Of a DNA stretch of 64,000 bases, positions 36,380 to 45,447 are shown piece by piece. The stretch is taken from assembly GCF_003024385.1 (NCBI RefSeq), contig NZ_PVZN01000002.1, forward strand, positions 124,001-188,000, read 5' to 3'. The number at the start of each line of letters is the position of its first letter. Positions within the stretch are counted from its first letter, which is position 1. The notes below the pieces were generated by a model that saw only the letters and a program-made list of their open reading frames with translations, did no database searches and had not been told where the DNA came from. A program made the position numbers and the translations under genes. Source of the stretch: Pseudomonas sp. BBP2017 (GTDB lineage Bacteria; Pseudomonadota; Gammaproteobacteria; Pseudomonadales; Pseudomonadaceae).

Positions 36380-37617
36380 GCGCTGGCGGGTTGTGTAGCG
36401 TATTTGCCGATGCGGCCATCGTCGAGATGGTGCGCACCCCCTGGACCGATCTTGGGACGACCCTCGCCTCAGTGTCGCCCATCGATCTGGGCATCAAAGT
36501 CGCCTGTGAGGTGATGGCACGCGCAGGTATCGACCCGCAGTCGGTGGACAGCGTGCTGGCCGGCAGCATGGCCCAGGCCAGTTTCGATGCCTATATGCTG
36601 CCGCGCCATATCGGCCTGTACAGCGGAGTACCGCAGTCGGTACCGGCACTGGCGGTGCAGCGAATTTGCGGCACTGGCCTGGAAGTGTTGCGTCAGGCTG
36701 GTGAACAACTGGACAGTGGCGTCGAACTGGCTTTGTGTGTCGGCAGCGAGTCGATGTCACGCAACCCGATCGCGGCCTACAGCCACCGTGGCGGCTTTCG
36801 CCTCGGTGCAGCGGTGGAGTTCAAGGACTTTCTGTGGGAGGCCCTGTACGACCCGGCAGCCGGACTGGACATGATCGCTACTGCAGAGAACCTGGCGCAG
36901 CAATACGGTCTGAGCCGCGAGTGCGTCGATGCGTACGCCTTGCGCAGTCACCAGCGGGCACTCCAGGTCCAGGCGCAGGGCTGGTTTGCTGAGGAGATCG
37001 TGGCCATCCACAACGAAACCTTCGCGCCCGAGTTCTACCGGCCGCGCAGCATCCGCTTGCCACGCGGTGTAGAGCGGGTCGAGGGTGACAGCCATCCGCG
37101 CGCCACCGACAGCGCCGCCCTGGCGAGACTGACGCCAGTGCATGCCGGCGGTGTGCAGACCGCCGGCAACAGCTGCGCGGTAGTGGATGGTGCGGCGGCG
37201 GCGTTGGTCTGTCGCTTCTCGGCCTGTAGTCGTCCACCGCTGGCACGGCTATTGATGGCCACGGCGGTGGGCGTGGCGCCGCAGACCATGGGCATCGGAC
37301 CGGTGCCGGCCATCGAGCTGTTGCTGCAGCGTAGCGGTTTGCGTCTGGACGAAATTGATCGTTTCGAAATCAACGAGGCCCAGGCGGCGCAGGTACTGGC
37401 AGTCGCCAGCGCCCTGGAACTTAAGCCCGAGCGGTTGAACCGGCAGGGCGGGGCCATCGCCCTGGGGCACCCGTTGGCCGCGACCGGCTTGCGCCTGGTG
37501 CATACCCTGGCGCGACAACTGCGCGCTGACAACCTGCGTTACGGCATTGCCGCTGCTTGTATCGGCGGCGGCCAGGGGATGGCAGTGCTCATCGAGAACC
37601 CGCATTACCACCGTTGA
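36376..37617 (+). CDS. aat: Beta-ketothiolase of the ferulate operon
   Basis: The protein is 413 residues from the ATG that overlaps the fcs stop. Thiolase motifs are the nucleophile Cys in QRICGTGLEV, His in GHPLAATGLR, and the second Cys in ACIGGGQGMA. The usual NEAFA loop is changed to NEAQAAQ. This gene (Aat type) is a constant neighbour of fcs in Pseudomonas and was proposed for a CoA-dependent beta-oxidative branch of ferulate degradation, although the ech route is dominant. It is followed 24 bases on by an acyl-CoA dehydrogenase. Confidence 0.88.
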   Translation: MSAGGLCSVFADAAIVEMVRTPWTDLGTTLASVSPIDLGIKVACEVMARAGIDPQSVDSVLAGSMAQASFDAYMLPRHIGLYSGVPQSVPALAVQRICGTGLEVLRQAGEQLDSGVELALCVGSESMSRNPIAAYSHRGGFRLGAAVEFKDFLWEALYDPAAGLDMIATAENLAQQYGLSRECVDAYALRSHQRALQVQAQGWFAEEIVAIHNETFAPEFYRPRSIRLPRGVERVEGDSHPRATDSAALARLTPVHAGGVQTAGNSCAVVDGAAAALVCRFSACSRPPLARLLMATAVGVAPQTMGIGPVPAIELLLQRSGLRLDEIDRFEINEAQAAQVLAVASALELKPERLNRQGGAIALGHPLAATGLRLVHTLARQLRADNLRYGIAAACIGGGQGMAVLIENPHYHR

Positions 37618-37641
37618 TAACCACACCCGTTGAGGTCAGGC

Positions 37642-39402
37642 ATGCAGCAGTACACGGCCCCGTTGGACGATATCCAGTTTGTGCTCGAACACTGGTTGCA
37701 GGTACCTGCGGCCTGGCGACAGATGCCGGCCTACCAGGACCTGGACCCTGACTTGGCCCGACAGGTGCTGGAACAGGCCGCACGTTTTTGCAACGAAGTG
37801 CTGGCCCCCCTGAACGCGCCAGGTGACCGCCAGGGGTGCCGGTATGCAGACGGAGAAGTCCGTACCCCCGAGGGCTTTGCTGCTGCGTACCAGGCGTATG
37901 TCGAGGGTGGCTGGCCGGGCCTGGCTTGCGCCCCGGAATGGGGTGGGCAAGGCTTGCCACAGGTGCTCGACGCCGCGCTGCAGGAGATGCTCTACGCCAG
38001 CAACCATGCCTGGGCTATGTACACCGGCATCGCCCACGGCGCCTATCTGTGCTTGAAAGCCCACGCGCCACAGTGGCTGCAGGCGCGCTATCTGCCGGCG
38101 CTGGTCAGCGGTGAGGTGCTGCCGACCATGTGCCTCACCGAGCCCCAGGCCGGCAGCGACATTGGCCTGTTGCGTTGTCGTGCGCAGCCGCTGGCGGATG
38201 GCAGCTACAGCATCAGCGGAAACAAGTTGTTCATCTCCGGCGGCGAACACGATCTGACCCACGACATCCTGCATCTGGTGCTGGTGCGCGTGCCAGAAGC
38301 GCCTGCCGGCAGTCGTGGTCTGTCACTGATGCTGGTGCCCAAATGGCTGGAGCAGGGCGAACGCAACGCTGTGCATTGCGACGGCATAGAACACAAGCTG
38401 GGCATCAAGGGCAGCGCCACCTGTGCCCTGCATTTCGACCAGGCCCGTGGCTGGCTGGTAGGCGAGGCCCACGGTGGCCTGGCAGCGATGTTTGTGATGA
38501 TGAATTGCGCGCGCTTGCACGTCGGCCTGCAAGGCTTGGGGCATGCCGAGGCTGCATGGCAAAACGCCCGTGACTATGCCCTGGAGCGGCGACAAATGCG
38601 CGCACCAAGGCGCCCGGATCAGCCGCCGGCAACGGCGCCAGACCCGATCCATCTGCACCCGGCCATGCGCCGGGTACTGCTGGAGCTGCGCGTGCGTAGC
38701 CAAGGCATGCGCGCGATTGGGTATTGGGTGGCGCACTGGCTGGATCTGGCTGACGCAGCGGTACAATCAAAGCAACGCGAACGGGCCCGGCAACTGGCGC
38801 AACTGCTGACGCCGATCATCAAAGCCAGCTTCACCGAACAGGGTTTCAACCTTGCCAGCAAGGCCCTGCAGGTGTTCGGCGGCTATGGCTACACCGAAGA
38901 ATTCAGCATCGGGCAGACCTTGCGCGACAGCCGCATTGCGATGATCTACGAGGGCAGCAACGAAATTCAGGCCAACGATCTGCTTCTGCGCAAAGTGCTG
39001 GGTGACGGCGCTGAGGCGTTTGCCTTGCTGTTGACGGAGCTGCGTGGGGAAGTGGCCGCCGGCCTCGCCGAGGAGGGCAGCGCGAGGTATGCGGCCAGAC
39101 TGGCAGGCGTGTGCGACAGCCTGCAAACCGTGGTGAGCGAAGTGATCCGCGGCAGTACCCAGGACCCTGAATATCCCTACCGTGCCGCCGGGGACTTTCT
39201 TCAGCTGTGCGCCAGTGGCTTGCTAGCGTTCGCCTGGGCGCGGACAGTCCGCTGTGTGCAGGGCCTGGCCGCAGAAGATCCGCTGCGCCAGGAAAAGCTG
39301 GAAAGCGCCGGGTTCTTCTTCGACTATCTGTTGCCGGTCTTTGATAGCCAGATTGCAGCTGTTCGTGCTGCACAGGCGCCGCTGCCCTTTATATGCAGTT
39401 AA
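37642..39402 (+). CDS. Acyl-CoA dehydrogenase of the ferulate operon
   Basis: The 586-residue protein belongs to the longer FadE-like group with a C-terminal extension. It has the FAD/substrate motifs MCLTEPQAGSDIGLL and ISGGEHDLTHDI, and the C-terminal QVFGGYGYTEEF and IYEGSNEIQANDLLLR segment with the catalytic Glu position. It probably oxidises a phenylpropanoid-CoA, for example a dihydro-form, to the enoyl-CoA that ech uses. ATG at 37642 (MQQYTAPLDD) is the natural start. It is the last gene of the ferulate operon. Confidence 0.9.
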   Translation: MQQYTAPLDDIQFVLEHWLQVPAAWRQMPAYQDLDPDLARQVLEQAARFCNEVLAPLNAPGDRQGCRYADGEVRTPEGFAAAYQAYVEGGWPGLACAPEWGGQGLPQVLDAALQEMLYASNHAWAMYTGIAHGAYLCLKAHAPQWLQARYLPALVSGEVLPTMCLTEPQAGSDIGLLRCRAQPLADGSYSISGNKLFISGGEHDLTHDILHLVLVRVPEAPAGSRGLSLMLVPKWLEQGERNAVHCDGIEHKLGIKGSATCALHFDQARGWLVGEAHGGLAAMFVMMNCARLHVGLQGLGHAEAAWQNARDYALERRQMRAPRRPDQPPATAPDPIHLHPAMRRVLLELRVRSQGMRAIGYWVAHWLDLADAAVQSKQRERARQLAQLLTPIIKASFTEQGFNLASKALQVFGGYGYTEEFSIGQTLRDSRIAMIYEGSNEIQANDLLLRKVLGDGAEAFALLLTELRGEVAAGLAEEGSARYAARLAGVCDSLQTVVSEVIRGSTQDPEYPYRAAGDFLQLCASGLLAFAWARTVRCVQGLAAEDPLRQEKLESAGFFFDYLLPVFDSQIAAVRAAQAPLPFICS

Positions 39403-39431
39403 GGTGCAGGCTGGTCGAAACCAGCACACGC

Positions 39432-39728
39432 TTATTTGCACTCGGCCATCACTACTTTGCAGGTATCGGGCGTGCCACCGGAGCGGCCGGCATAGCGGAT
39501 GCAATTGTTCAAGGATTTTTGCCGTGCCATTTGCAGGGTCGCGCCCCAGGCCAGACCACCTTCGCCGGACGTCGGCAGGGCTTTGGCGTAACAGCTGGAG
39601 CCTGCTTTTGAACTTGAGTAGAGCGGCTTCGTCGATTTACTTGAACATCCCGCCGACACGGCCAGGCTGAGGACGAGAAGAGAGAGGGCCAGCGGTGATG
39701 AGTAACTAGGCGTTGTTTTGCTGGTCAT
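39432..39728 (-). CDS. Small putative lipoprotein
   Basis: A 98-residue protein with a lipoprotein signal (LALSLLVLSLAVSAGCSSK) and a Cys-containing mature part (SSCYAKALPTSGEGGLAWGA; NNCIRYAGRSGG; DTCKVVMAECK). The four mature cysteines could form two disulfides. ATG at 39728 places the hydrophobic core correctly; a longer frame from 39773 would bury it. The family is not recognised by name. The gene is convergent with the ferulate operon and stands alone. Confidence 0.65.
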   Translation of the reverse strand: MTSKTTPSYSSPLALSLLVLSLAVSAGCSSKSTKPLYSSSKAGSSCYAKALPTSGEGGLAWGATLQMARQKSLNNCIRYAGRSGGTPDTCKVVMAECK

Positions 39729-39888
39729 CCCATGTACCCTCGACAATGCCCCTATTGCGATTAAGGTGGCCAATACACCAATCGTAGCTGCCTATTATGC
39801 CTGCTCAGGACTGCTGGTCGGAAACGTCTGCGGTCCATACACGTTGGCAAAAGCGGGCGCCAGAGGCATCACCTCCGGCACCCGTGCA

Positions 39889-40719
39889 TCAGCTGCGCAC
39901 GAAGGCCAGCAGGTCGGCGTTGATGGTGTCGGCGTGGGTAGTGGGCATGCCGTGAGGGTAGCCCTTGTAGGTTTTCAGCGTGCTATTGCTGAGTAGCCTG
40001 GCCGACAGCAGCCCCGAGTTTTCGTAGGGCACGATCTGGTCGTCATCGCCATGCATCACCAGCACCGGCAGGGTGAGGCGCTTCAAGTCCTCGGTGAAGT
40101 CGGTCTGCGAGAAGGCGACGATGCCGTCATAGTGGGCCTTGGCGCAGCCCATCATGCCCTGGCGCCACCAGTTCCAGATCACCCCCTGCGACGGTGCCGC
40201 TCCCGGGCGATTGTAGCCGTAGAACGGCCCGGCGGGAATGTCGTGGTAGAACTGCGCACGGTTGGCCGCAAGTTGTGCCTGCAGGTCGTCGAACACCGAC
40301 TTGGGCAGGCCACCGGGGTTGCTGGCGGTCTGCACCATCAAGGGTGGCACCGCGCCGAGAATCGCGGCTTTACTGGCACGCTCCTGACCGTGGCGGGCGA
40401 GGTAGTGCACCACTTCGCCGCCGCCGGTCGAGTGCCCGACATGCACTGCGCCGCGCACCCCTAGATGATCGACCAGCGCCGCCACATCGTCGGCGTAATG
40501 GTCCATGTCATGGCCATCCCAGACCTGGCTTGAGCGTCCGTGACCGCGACGGTCGTGGGCGATGACACGATAGCCATGGGCCAGGAAAAACAGCATCTGC
40601 GCGTCCCAGTCGTCGGCGCTCAGTGGCCAGCCGTGGTGGAAGAAGATCACCTGCGCGTCACGCGGGCCCCAGTCTTTGTAGAAAATTTCAACGCCATCTT
40701 TGGTTGTGACGAATGCCAT
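39889..40719 (-). CDS. Alpha/beta hydrolase, cofactor-free haloperoxidase type
   Basis: The 276-residue protein starts at ATG 40719 with MAFVTTKDGVEIFYKDWG. The catalytic triad is visible as Ser in HVGHSTGGGEV, Asp in MHGDDDQIVPY and His in KGYPHGMPTTHA. This is the pattern of the bacterial cofactor-free chloroperoxidase/esterase group. These enzymes act as esterases or perhydrolases, and halogenation is a side activity of peracid formation. It is a single-gene unit; a MerR stub lies upstream. Confidence 0.9.
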   Translation of the reverse strand: MAFVTTKDGVEIFYKDWGPRDAQVIFFHHGWPLSADDWDAQMLFFLAHGYRVIAHDRRGHGRSSQVWDGHDMDHYADDVAALVDHLGVRGAVHVGHSTGGGEVVHYLARHGQERASKAAILGAVPPLMVQTASNPGGLPKSVFDDLQAQLAANRAQFYHDIPAGPFYGYNRPGAAPSQGVIWNWWRQGMMGCAKAHYDGIVAFSQTDFTEDLKRLTLPVLVMHGDDDQIVPYENSGLLSARLLSNSTLKTYKGYPHGMPTTHADTINADLLAFVRS

Positions 40720-40801
40720 GTTCGCTGCTCCTCTGTGATGGGGTTGTTGCACTCCAGAGTGGAAGTAAGGTTCAAGGTCAATGCCGTGCTAAAGGCAAGC
40801 T

Positions 40802-40870
40802 ATGAGAATAGAAGAACTGGCGAAACGCAGCGGCCTGATCACATCGCTGGCGCGCAAGGTCAACGGCTAG
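40802..40870 (+). pseudogene. MerR-family regulator stub
   Basis: Twenty-two codons from ATG to TAG read MRIEELAKRSGLITSLARKV. The first twelve residues match the start of a MerR winged helix (usually followed by a Tyr-Tyr motif), and the rest is lost. It lies divergent from the haloperoxidase-type hydrolase, a place where MerR regulators are often found. It is best read as the residue of a deletion. Confidence 0.5.
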
Positions 40871-40997
40871 CGAAATACCCGCTCCCACCGAGCCATGACC
40901 CTGGTCGCATAAACTTGAAATCTCCAGCGCTGCCCGACAGAATCGCGCCCCGATCCGGCCAGAGTTGCTGGACGTTGGTGGTGAAAAGGGGCAGCGG

Positions 40998-41693
40998 TTG
41001 AACGAACAGACATTGTCCATGCGCCTGGAGCGCGTGGCTGCGCAGGTGCCGGTCGGTGCGCGCCTGGCCGATATCGGCTCGGATCACGGCTACTTGCCGG
41101 TAGCCCTGATGCGCCGTGGCGCCATCACCGCGGCGCTGGCCGGCGAGGTGGCATTGACGCCGTTTCAGGCGGCCGAACGCACCGTGCGCGAGAACGGTCT
41201 GCAGCAGCGGATCACTGTGCGTCTGGCTGACGGCCTGGCGGCGATCGAGCCGGGTGACGGGATCACCGCGATCAGCATCTGCGGCATGGGCGGTGAAACG
41301 ATCCGCGACATCCTCGACAGCGGCAAAAGCCATCTGCGCGGCCAGGAGCGTCTGATCCTGCAGCCCAACGGCGGCGAGCAGCCACTGCGCCACTGGTTGA
41401 TGGAAAATGGTTACCGCATCCACCATGAGGAAGTGCTGCGGGAGAACCGCTTCGACTACGAAATCATTGTCGCTGAGTGCGCTGGAGCGGTGATGTACAC
41501 CGCCCAAGAGCTGTACTTCGGCCCGTTGCAGATGCAGGCACGCAGCCCGGCGTTCCTGGGCAAGTGGCAGCGCAAACTGCGCCTCAAGCAAAAGACCTTG
41601 AGCAACTTCGCCCGGGCGCGGCACGCCGTGCCCGAGGAGAAGGTGCAGGAGATTGCCCGGCAGGCCAGGTGGATCACCGAGCTGCTGGCTTGA
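40998..41693 (+). CDS. trmK: tRNA (adenine-N1)-methyltransferase TrmK-like protein
   Basis: A protein of about 231 residues with the TrmK SAM-binding start LADIGSDHGYLPVALM, the motif AISICGMGGETIRDIL, and the catalytic loop LILQPNGGEQPLRHWL. The family methylates N1 of adenine 22 in tRNA. The start is uncertain: TTG at 40998 has an AAGGGG site about seven bases upstream, and ATG at 41019 would remove seven residues. It stands alone between a MerR stub and a secreted basic protein. Confidence 0.85.
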   Translation: MNEQTLSMRLERVAAQVPVGARLADIGSDHGYLPVALMRRGAITAALAGEVALTPFQAAERTVRENGLQQRITVRLADGLAAIEPGDGITAISICGMGGETIRDILDSGKSHLRGQERLILQPNGGEQPLRHWLMENGYRIHHEEVLRENRFDYEIIVAECAGAVMYTAQELYFGPLQMQARSPAFLGKWQRKLRLKQKTLSNFARARHAVPEEKVQEIARQARWITELLA

Positions 41694-41753
41694 GCCCGGC
41701 GCAAGAGGCGAGGGTGACGTAGCTGTTTCAGGTGTTGGTTCGATTCTTGTGCA

Positions 41754-42152
41754 CTAGCGACGATAGTAGCGGTGATCGTTCTCGTAGCGGTGGCGCATCG
41801 CCCGATCATGATGGCGCTCCCAATCACGACGGCGTTCGGCTTCCCGGCGGGCTTGCTCTCTGCGCCAGTTATCTCTACGCCAGTCGTCCCGGCGCCAATC
41901 GTCTCTACGGTCGTGCCAGCGGTGGTCGTGCCAGTAACGGTCGTCGTGGGCAAGCAACGCTCCAGGCTGCTTGTCGGCCATACTGGCCAGGCTCGGCCAA
42001 GGGTTGCCGACAGCCTCGGCCGGCGCTTGAACCGCTGGAGCTTCAGTTGCGAAAGCAGGGGTTGCGGTCTTCATTTGCGTTGCTGATGCCGAGCCCATTG
42101 CCGCAAACGCGAACAGGCCGAAGAGCACCATCCGTGGGACAGGGAGTTTCAT
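41754..42152 (-). CDS. Secreted basic protein with Arg/Asp/Trp repeats
   Basis: The 132-residue protein starts at 42152 with a signal peptide (MVLFGLFAFAAMGSASA). A Pro/Ala-rich stretch follows, then a strongly charged C-terminus in which DDWRR/DNWRR units repeat (about residues 90-110) before an Arg/His/Tyr tail (HRYENDHRYYRR). The DNA of that part shows matching short tandem repeats. The family is not recognised; it may bind polyanions or metals through its many His and Arg residues. Proteins of this kind are common in Pseudomonas and often stress-induced, but no function can be given. Confidence 0.6.
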   Translation of the reverse strand: MKLPVPRMVLFGLFAFAAMGSASATQMKTATPAFATEAPAVQAPAEAVGNPWPSLASMADKQPGALLAHDDRYWHDHRWHDRRDDWRRDDWRRDNWRREQARREAERRRDWERHHDRAMRHRYENDHRYYRR

Positions 42153-42508
42153 GAGCGAAGACAACCTCTGATTGACAATTGGACGTGTGGCCATCTGGCT
42201 GCGGGAAGACTTCGTGTCGTGCTTACCGGGCTGATGGGCTTATGCAGATAGACCGATAAACAGGAAAAAGTTCGGGTGAGCCAACGCAAAAATAGCCAAC
42301 GACTTCTTTTGACATTCACTTCTGGCCGAGAACGGCAGTAGTGGATTGGGCCGCCACGCCCGAGTCGCTGAATGAGCGTCCTCGAGAGACACTAAACTAC
42401 GAAACTCCGGCGGACAGGTTCAGCCAATGTGTTGTATCCACCGGTTGAATCCACAACCCATAACAGACACTCATGTACCGATGTATATCGGTGCTCGGGG
42501 TATCAAGC
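42153..42508. other. Intergenic region holding one copy of a 21-bp inverted repeat
   Basis: No gene is supported in this 356-bp gap. At 42440-42460 lies the sequence ACCGGTTGAATCCACAACCC plus one further A. It occurs again exactly, in reverse orientation, at 54503-54523. The composition is lower in GC than the neighbouring genes. The gap is the probable left boundary of the accessory block. Confidence 0.5.
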
Positions 42509-43390
42509 TCAATCATCACTAAGGCGTTCGCGTAGGAACTCGATGAACCGCTGAGTCTTCGCTGGAAGCAGACGAGTCTCAGTGAGCGCATACACTGCGA
42601 CCGGAGCCGCTTGCCACGCTGGCAAGACCTTGCGCAGCGTGCCATTGGCCACGTCCTGGGCGGCGATGCCAGTCGGCAGCAGCGCAATGCCCAGGTCCAG
42701 CGATGCCAGCCGTCGCAGCATTCCGACACTGTTGAGCTCGAATCGCCCACCCACTTGCACCTGCTCATTCCCGGCGTCGCTAGATAGCGTCCAGCGATCA
42801 GCTCCTGTCCCACGCATGCGCAGGCATTCGTGGTGAATGAGTTCGCAGGGATGCTCCGGCTCACCAGAACGCTCGACGTATCCGGGTGAGGCGTATAGAC
42901 AGCGCTGCAAGCTGGCGAGCTTACGGGCAATCAGGTTTGAGTTCGCCGGCTCGCCCATCCGGATCACCACATCCACGGGTTCGCTCACCAGATCGACCTG
43001 ACGGGGTGTAAGGTCAAAATCGAAGCTGATTCCCGGATACAACCGGGCAAATTCGGCTATCAGCGGCGCCAGATAGATATTTGCGAAATCCACTGGTAGT
43101 GACGCCCGCAAGAGGCCGCTCGGTCGCGCGAGCATCTCGCCCAGTTGCTCATGGGCCAGCCTCGCTTCCTCGACGATGCGCTTGCAGCGTTCAAAATAGA
43201 GTTGGCCCGCTTCGGTCAGCTCGATCCTGCGTGTCGTGCGGTGCAACAGGCGCAGGCCGATCTGCTTTTCCAGGCCGCTGATGCGCCGCGACAACGTCGA
43301 GTTCGGCATGCCCAGCGACTCCGCTGCCCCACGAAAACCACGCATCTTTACCACTTCGACGAACAGCGCCATGTCGTTGAGGTATTCCAA
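42509..43390 (-). CDS. LysR-family regulator
   Basis: The 293-residue protein starts with the LysR winged helix MALFVEVVKMRGFRGAAESL, then LGMPNSTLSRRISGLEKQIG and LLHRTTRRIELTEAG, followed by a substrate-binding domain to residue 293. It belongs to the group with short SGLLRASLPVDFA linkers that regulate adjacent oxidoreductases. TTG at 43390 has a GGAG site nine bases upstream; ATG at 43372 is an alternative. It is divergent from an old-yellow-enzyme gene over 99 bp, so it most likely controls the reductase/pirin/hydrolase group. Confidence 0.88.
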   Translation of the reverse strand: MEYLNDMALFVEVVKMRGFRGAAESLGMPNSTLSRRISGLEKQIGLRLLHRTTRRIELTEAGQLYFERCKRIVEEARLAHEQLGEMLARPSGLLRASLPVDFANIYLAPLIAEFARLYPGISFDFDLTPRQVDLVSEPVDVVIRMGEPANSNLIARKLASLQRCLYASPGYVERSGEPEHPCELIHHECLRMRGTGADRWTLSSDAGNEQVQVGGRFELNSVGMLRRLASLDLGIALLPTGIAAQDVANGTLRKVLPAWQAAPVAVYALTETRLLPAKTQRFIEFLRERLSDD

Positions 43391-43489
43391 AGTATTGCTC
43401 CACCAATGGATCAGTAAATTCAATTTTACCGGATTTATCCCGAGTGCGGATTGATCCATGATCATCCCATCACCACTGAGGAACCACAA

Positions 43490-44554
43490 ATGAACACCCT
43501 GTTTTCCGAAGTCCAGGTAGGCCGCTACACACTTTCCAACCGCATGGTCATGGCCCCTATGACCCACTCACGCGCTGACGATGCGGGTGTGCCGAGTGAC
43601 ATGGTCGCTACCTACTACGCACAGCGTGCCGGCGCCGGACTGATCATTTCTGAAGGAGTATTCCCGGTTGCGATCGGCAAGGGCTATGTCCGTACGCCGG
43701 GCGCCGAAACCGAGGAGCAGGTTGCCGCCTGGAAGAAGGTGACAGAAGCCGTGCATGCACGCGGTGGCCGGATCTTCATGCAACTGATGCACTGTGGTCG
43801 CGTCTCCCATCCGTCACTGCTCGCTGAAGGCGCTCTGCCGCAGGCACCCTCCGCCATCAAGGCTGCGGGCCAGGCTTACACCGCCACCGGGTTGCAGGAT
43901 TTCATCACCCCGCATGCGCTGACCATCGTCGAGATCGCTGCCGTGGTCGAAGCCTATCGACAGGCTGCGCGCCGGGCGATCGAGGCGGGTTTCGATGGCG
44001 TCGAACTGCATGCCGCCTCGGGCTACCTGCCCGAACAATTCCTCTCCACCGGCAGCAATATGCGCGACGATGAGTATGGTGGCACGGTTGATAAACGCGT
44101 TCGTTTCGTACTGGAAGTGCTCACCACCATGGTGGAGGAGGTGGGGGCAGACCGGGTAGGCATCAAGATCTCGCCGGAGATGAACTTCAACGACATCGTC
44201 GATGCCAACCCACAAGAGACCTATACCCATCTGGTCAAGCAACTGCGCGGTCTTGACCTGGCGTATCTGCATGTGGCGCTGTTCGGCGCTTCGTTCGACT
44301 ACCACGCCGCATTGCGCCCGTTGTTCGATGGCAGCTATCTGATCGGCGGCGGCCTGAGCAAGGACAGCGCCGAGTCACTGATTACCAATGGCCATGCGGA
44401 TGCTGCGGTGTTTGGCGGCGCATTTCTCGCCAATCCGGACCTGCCCGAGCGATTTCGTGCAGGCGCTGAGCTGAACATCCTGAACAAGGACACCTTCTAC
44501 GCCCCCGGCGCTGAAGGCTACATCGACTATCCAGCCATGTCCCAAGGGGCTTGA
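43490..44554 (+). CDS. Old yellow enzyme-family alkene reductase
   Basis: A 354-residue FMN-dependent TIM barrel. The N-terminal LSNRMVMAPMTHSRADDAG, the FMQLMHCGRVSHPSL loop, the FDGVELHAASGYLPEQFLS active-site strand and GGGLSKDSAESLI are family signatures. It reduces activated alkenes or nitro compounds using NADPH. The usual active-site His-x-x-Asn (HAANGYL) reads His-x-x-Ser here, which may change substrate or flavin activation. ATG at 43490 follows a GAGGAA site. The pirin gene follows by ten bases. Confidence 0.9.
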   Translation: MNTLFSEVQVGRYTLSNRMVMAPMTHSRADDAGVPSDMVATYYAQRAGAGLIISEGVFPVAIGKGYVRTPGAETEEQVAAWKKVTEAVHARGGRIFMQLMHCGRVSHPSLLAEGALPQAPSAIKAAGQAYTATGLQDFITPHALTIVEIAAVVEAYRQAARRAIEAGFDGVELHAASGYLPEQFLSTGSNMRDDEYGGTVDKRVRFVLEVLTTMVEEVGADRVGIKISPEMNFNDIVDANPQETYTHLVKQLRGLDLAYLHVALFGASFDYHAALRPLFDGSYLIGGGLSKDSAESLITNGHADAAVFGGAFLANPDLPERFRAGAELNILNKDTFYAPGAEGYIDYPAMSQGA

Positions 44555-44564
44555 GGAGCACGCC

Positions 44565-45401
44565 ATGCCAGCCGTCGCACGTCTGCAGCGGATGAGCCAC
44601 GGTAGCCAGTTCAGAGCCTTCAACCTCCGAGGGGACCGGTACGCGAAACCCATCGACCCATTCCTGGGCGTAGACCATGCGTGGATCAACGGGCCGACAT
44701 TCCCACCTCACCCGCATGCCGGCTTTTCGGTGGTGTCCTACCTGTTCCTGGACTCACAAACCGGTATCGACAACCGCGACTCCCTGGGGAACCGCAACCT
44801 GATTCAACCCGGTGGCCTGCACTGGACGGCGGCGGGTGAAGGTGTGGTGCATGAAGAGATTCCGGCCGAACCGGGCAAAACCGTTCATATGCTGCAGATC
44901 TTCATCAACCTGCCAGAGGACCACCAGGCGAATGCGCCTTTCACCCTCACCCTGGAACCGCAGGACGTGCCGGTCGTTCGCTGGCCCGGTGCAAAAATCC
45001 GGGTGCCCCTCGGTGGTTTTGCGGACGTGGTGTCGCCTTTATCGCCACCCACGGACGTGCGCATGCTGGATATCACGCTTGAGCAGGGAAGTGAGGTGCA
45101 GATTCCTGTTCCGCAAGGGCATGTCGCGTTCGTGATGCTGATTGATGGCGAGGTTCACGTTGACGGCCACGCCTTTGATCTGGCTGACCCGCAGGTGCCG
45201 GTGAACCTACCCCAAGGCCCTGATCGGTTGGTCACATTGCACGCGAAAAAAGCAACGGCCAAAGCCGTGGTGTTTTCCGGCACACCATTGAATCAGCCCG
45301 TGTACTGGCAAGGACCGCTGGCCCTTGCTTCACAAGGTGCGCTGGCCAAGGCAGTAAATGGTATCCAGCGCGGCGCATTTGGAACGCTGCAAGCTCGTTG
45401 A
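44565..45401 (+). CDS. Pirin-family protein
   Basis: The 278-residue bicupin carries the pirin metal-binding residues: HPHAGFSVVSYLFLD in the first cupin and HWTAAGEGVVHEEIPAEPGK in the second conserved segment. Bacterial pirins bind iron and can act as quercetinase-like dioxygenases or redox regulators. It lies ten bases after the alkene reductase, behind a GAGGAG site, so the two are co-transcribed. Substrate and role here are unknown; oxidative or electrophile stress would fit the group. Confidence 0.88.
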   Translation: MPAVARLQRMSHGSQFRAFNLRGDRYAKPIDPFLGVDHAWINGPTFPPHPHAGFSVVSYLFLDSQTGIDNRDSLGNRNLIQPGGLHWTAAGEGVVHEEIPAEPGKTVHMLQIFINLPEDHQANAPFTLTLEPQDVPVVRWPGAKIRVPLGGFADVVSPLSPPTDVRMLDITLEQGSEVQIPVPQGHVAFVMLIDGEVHVDGHAFDLADPQVPVNLPQGPDRLVTLHAKKATAKAVVFSGTPLNQPVYWQGPLALASQGALAKAVNGIQRGAFGTLQAR

Positions 45402-45447
45402 CTCACCACCGGGGTGTTTACTCCACGCAATCGCCAGGAGAATCACC

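Noticed and set aside
41860..41935. Short repeats that could suggest a CRISPR or VNTR locus
   Set aside because: They are in-frame codon repeats of a DDWRR-rich protein, with no regular repeat-spacer pattern.
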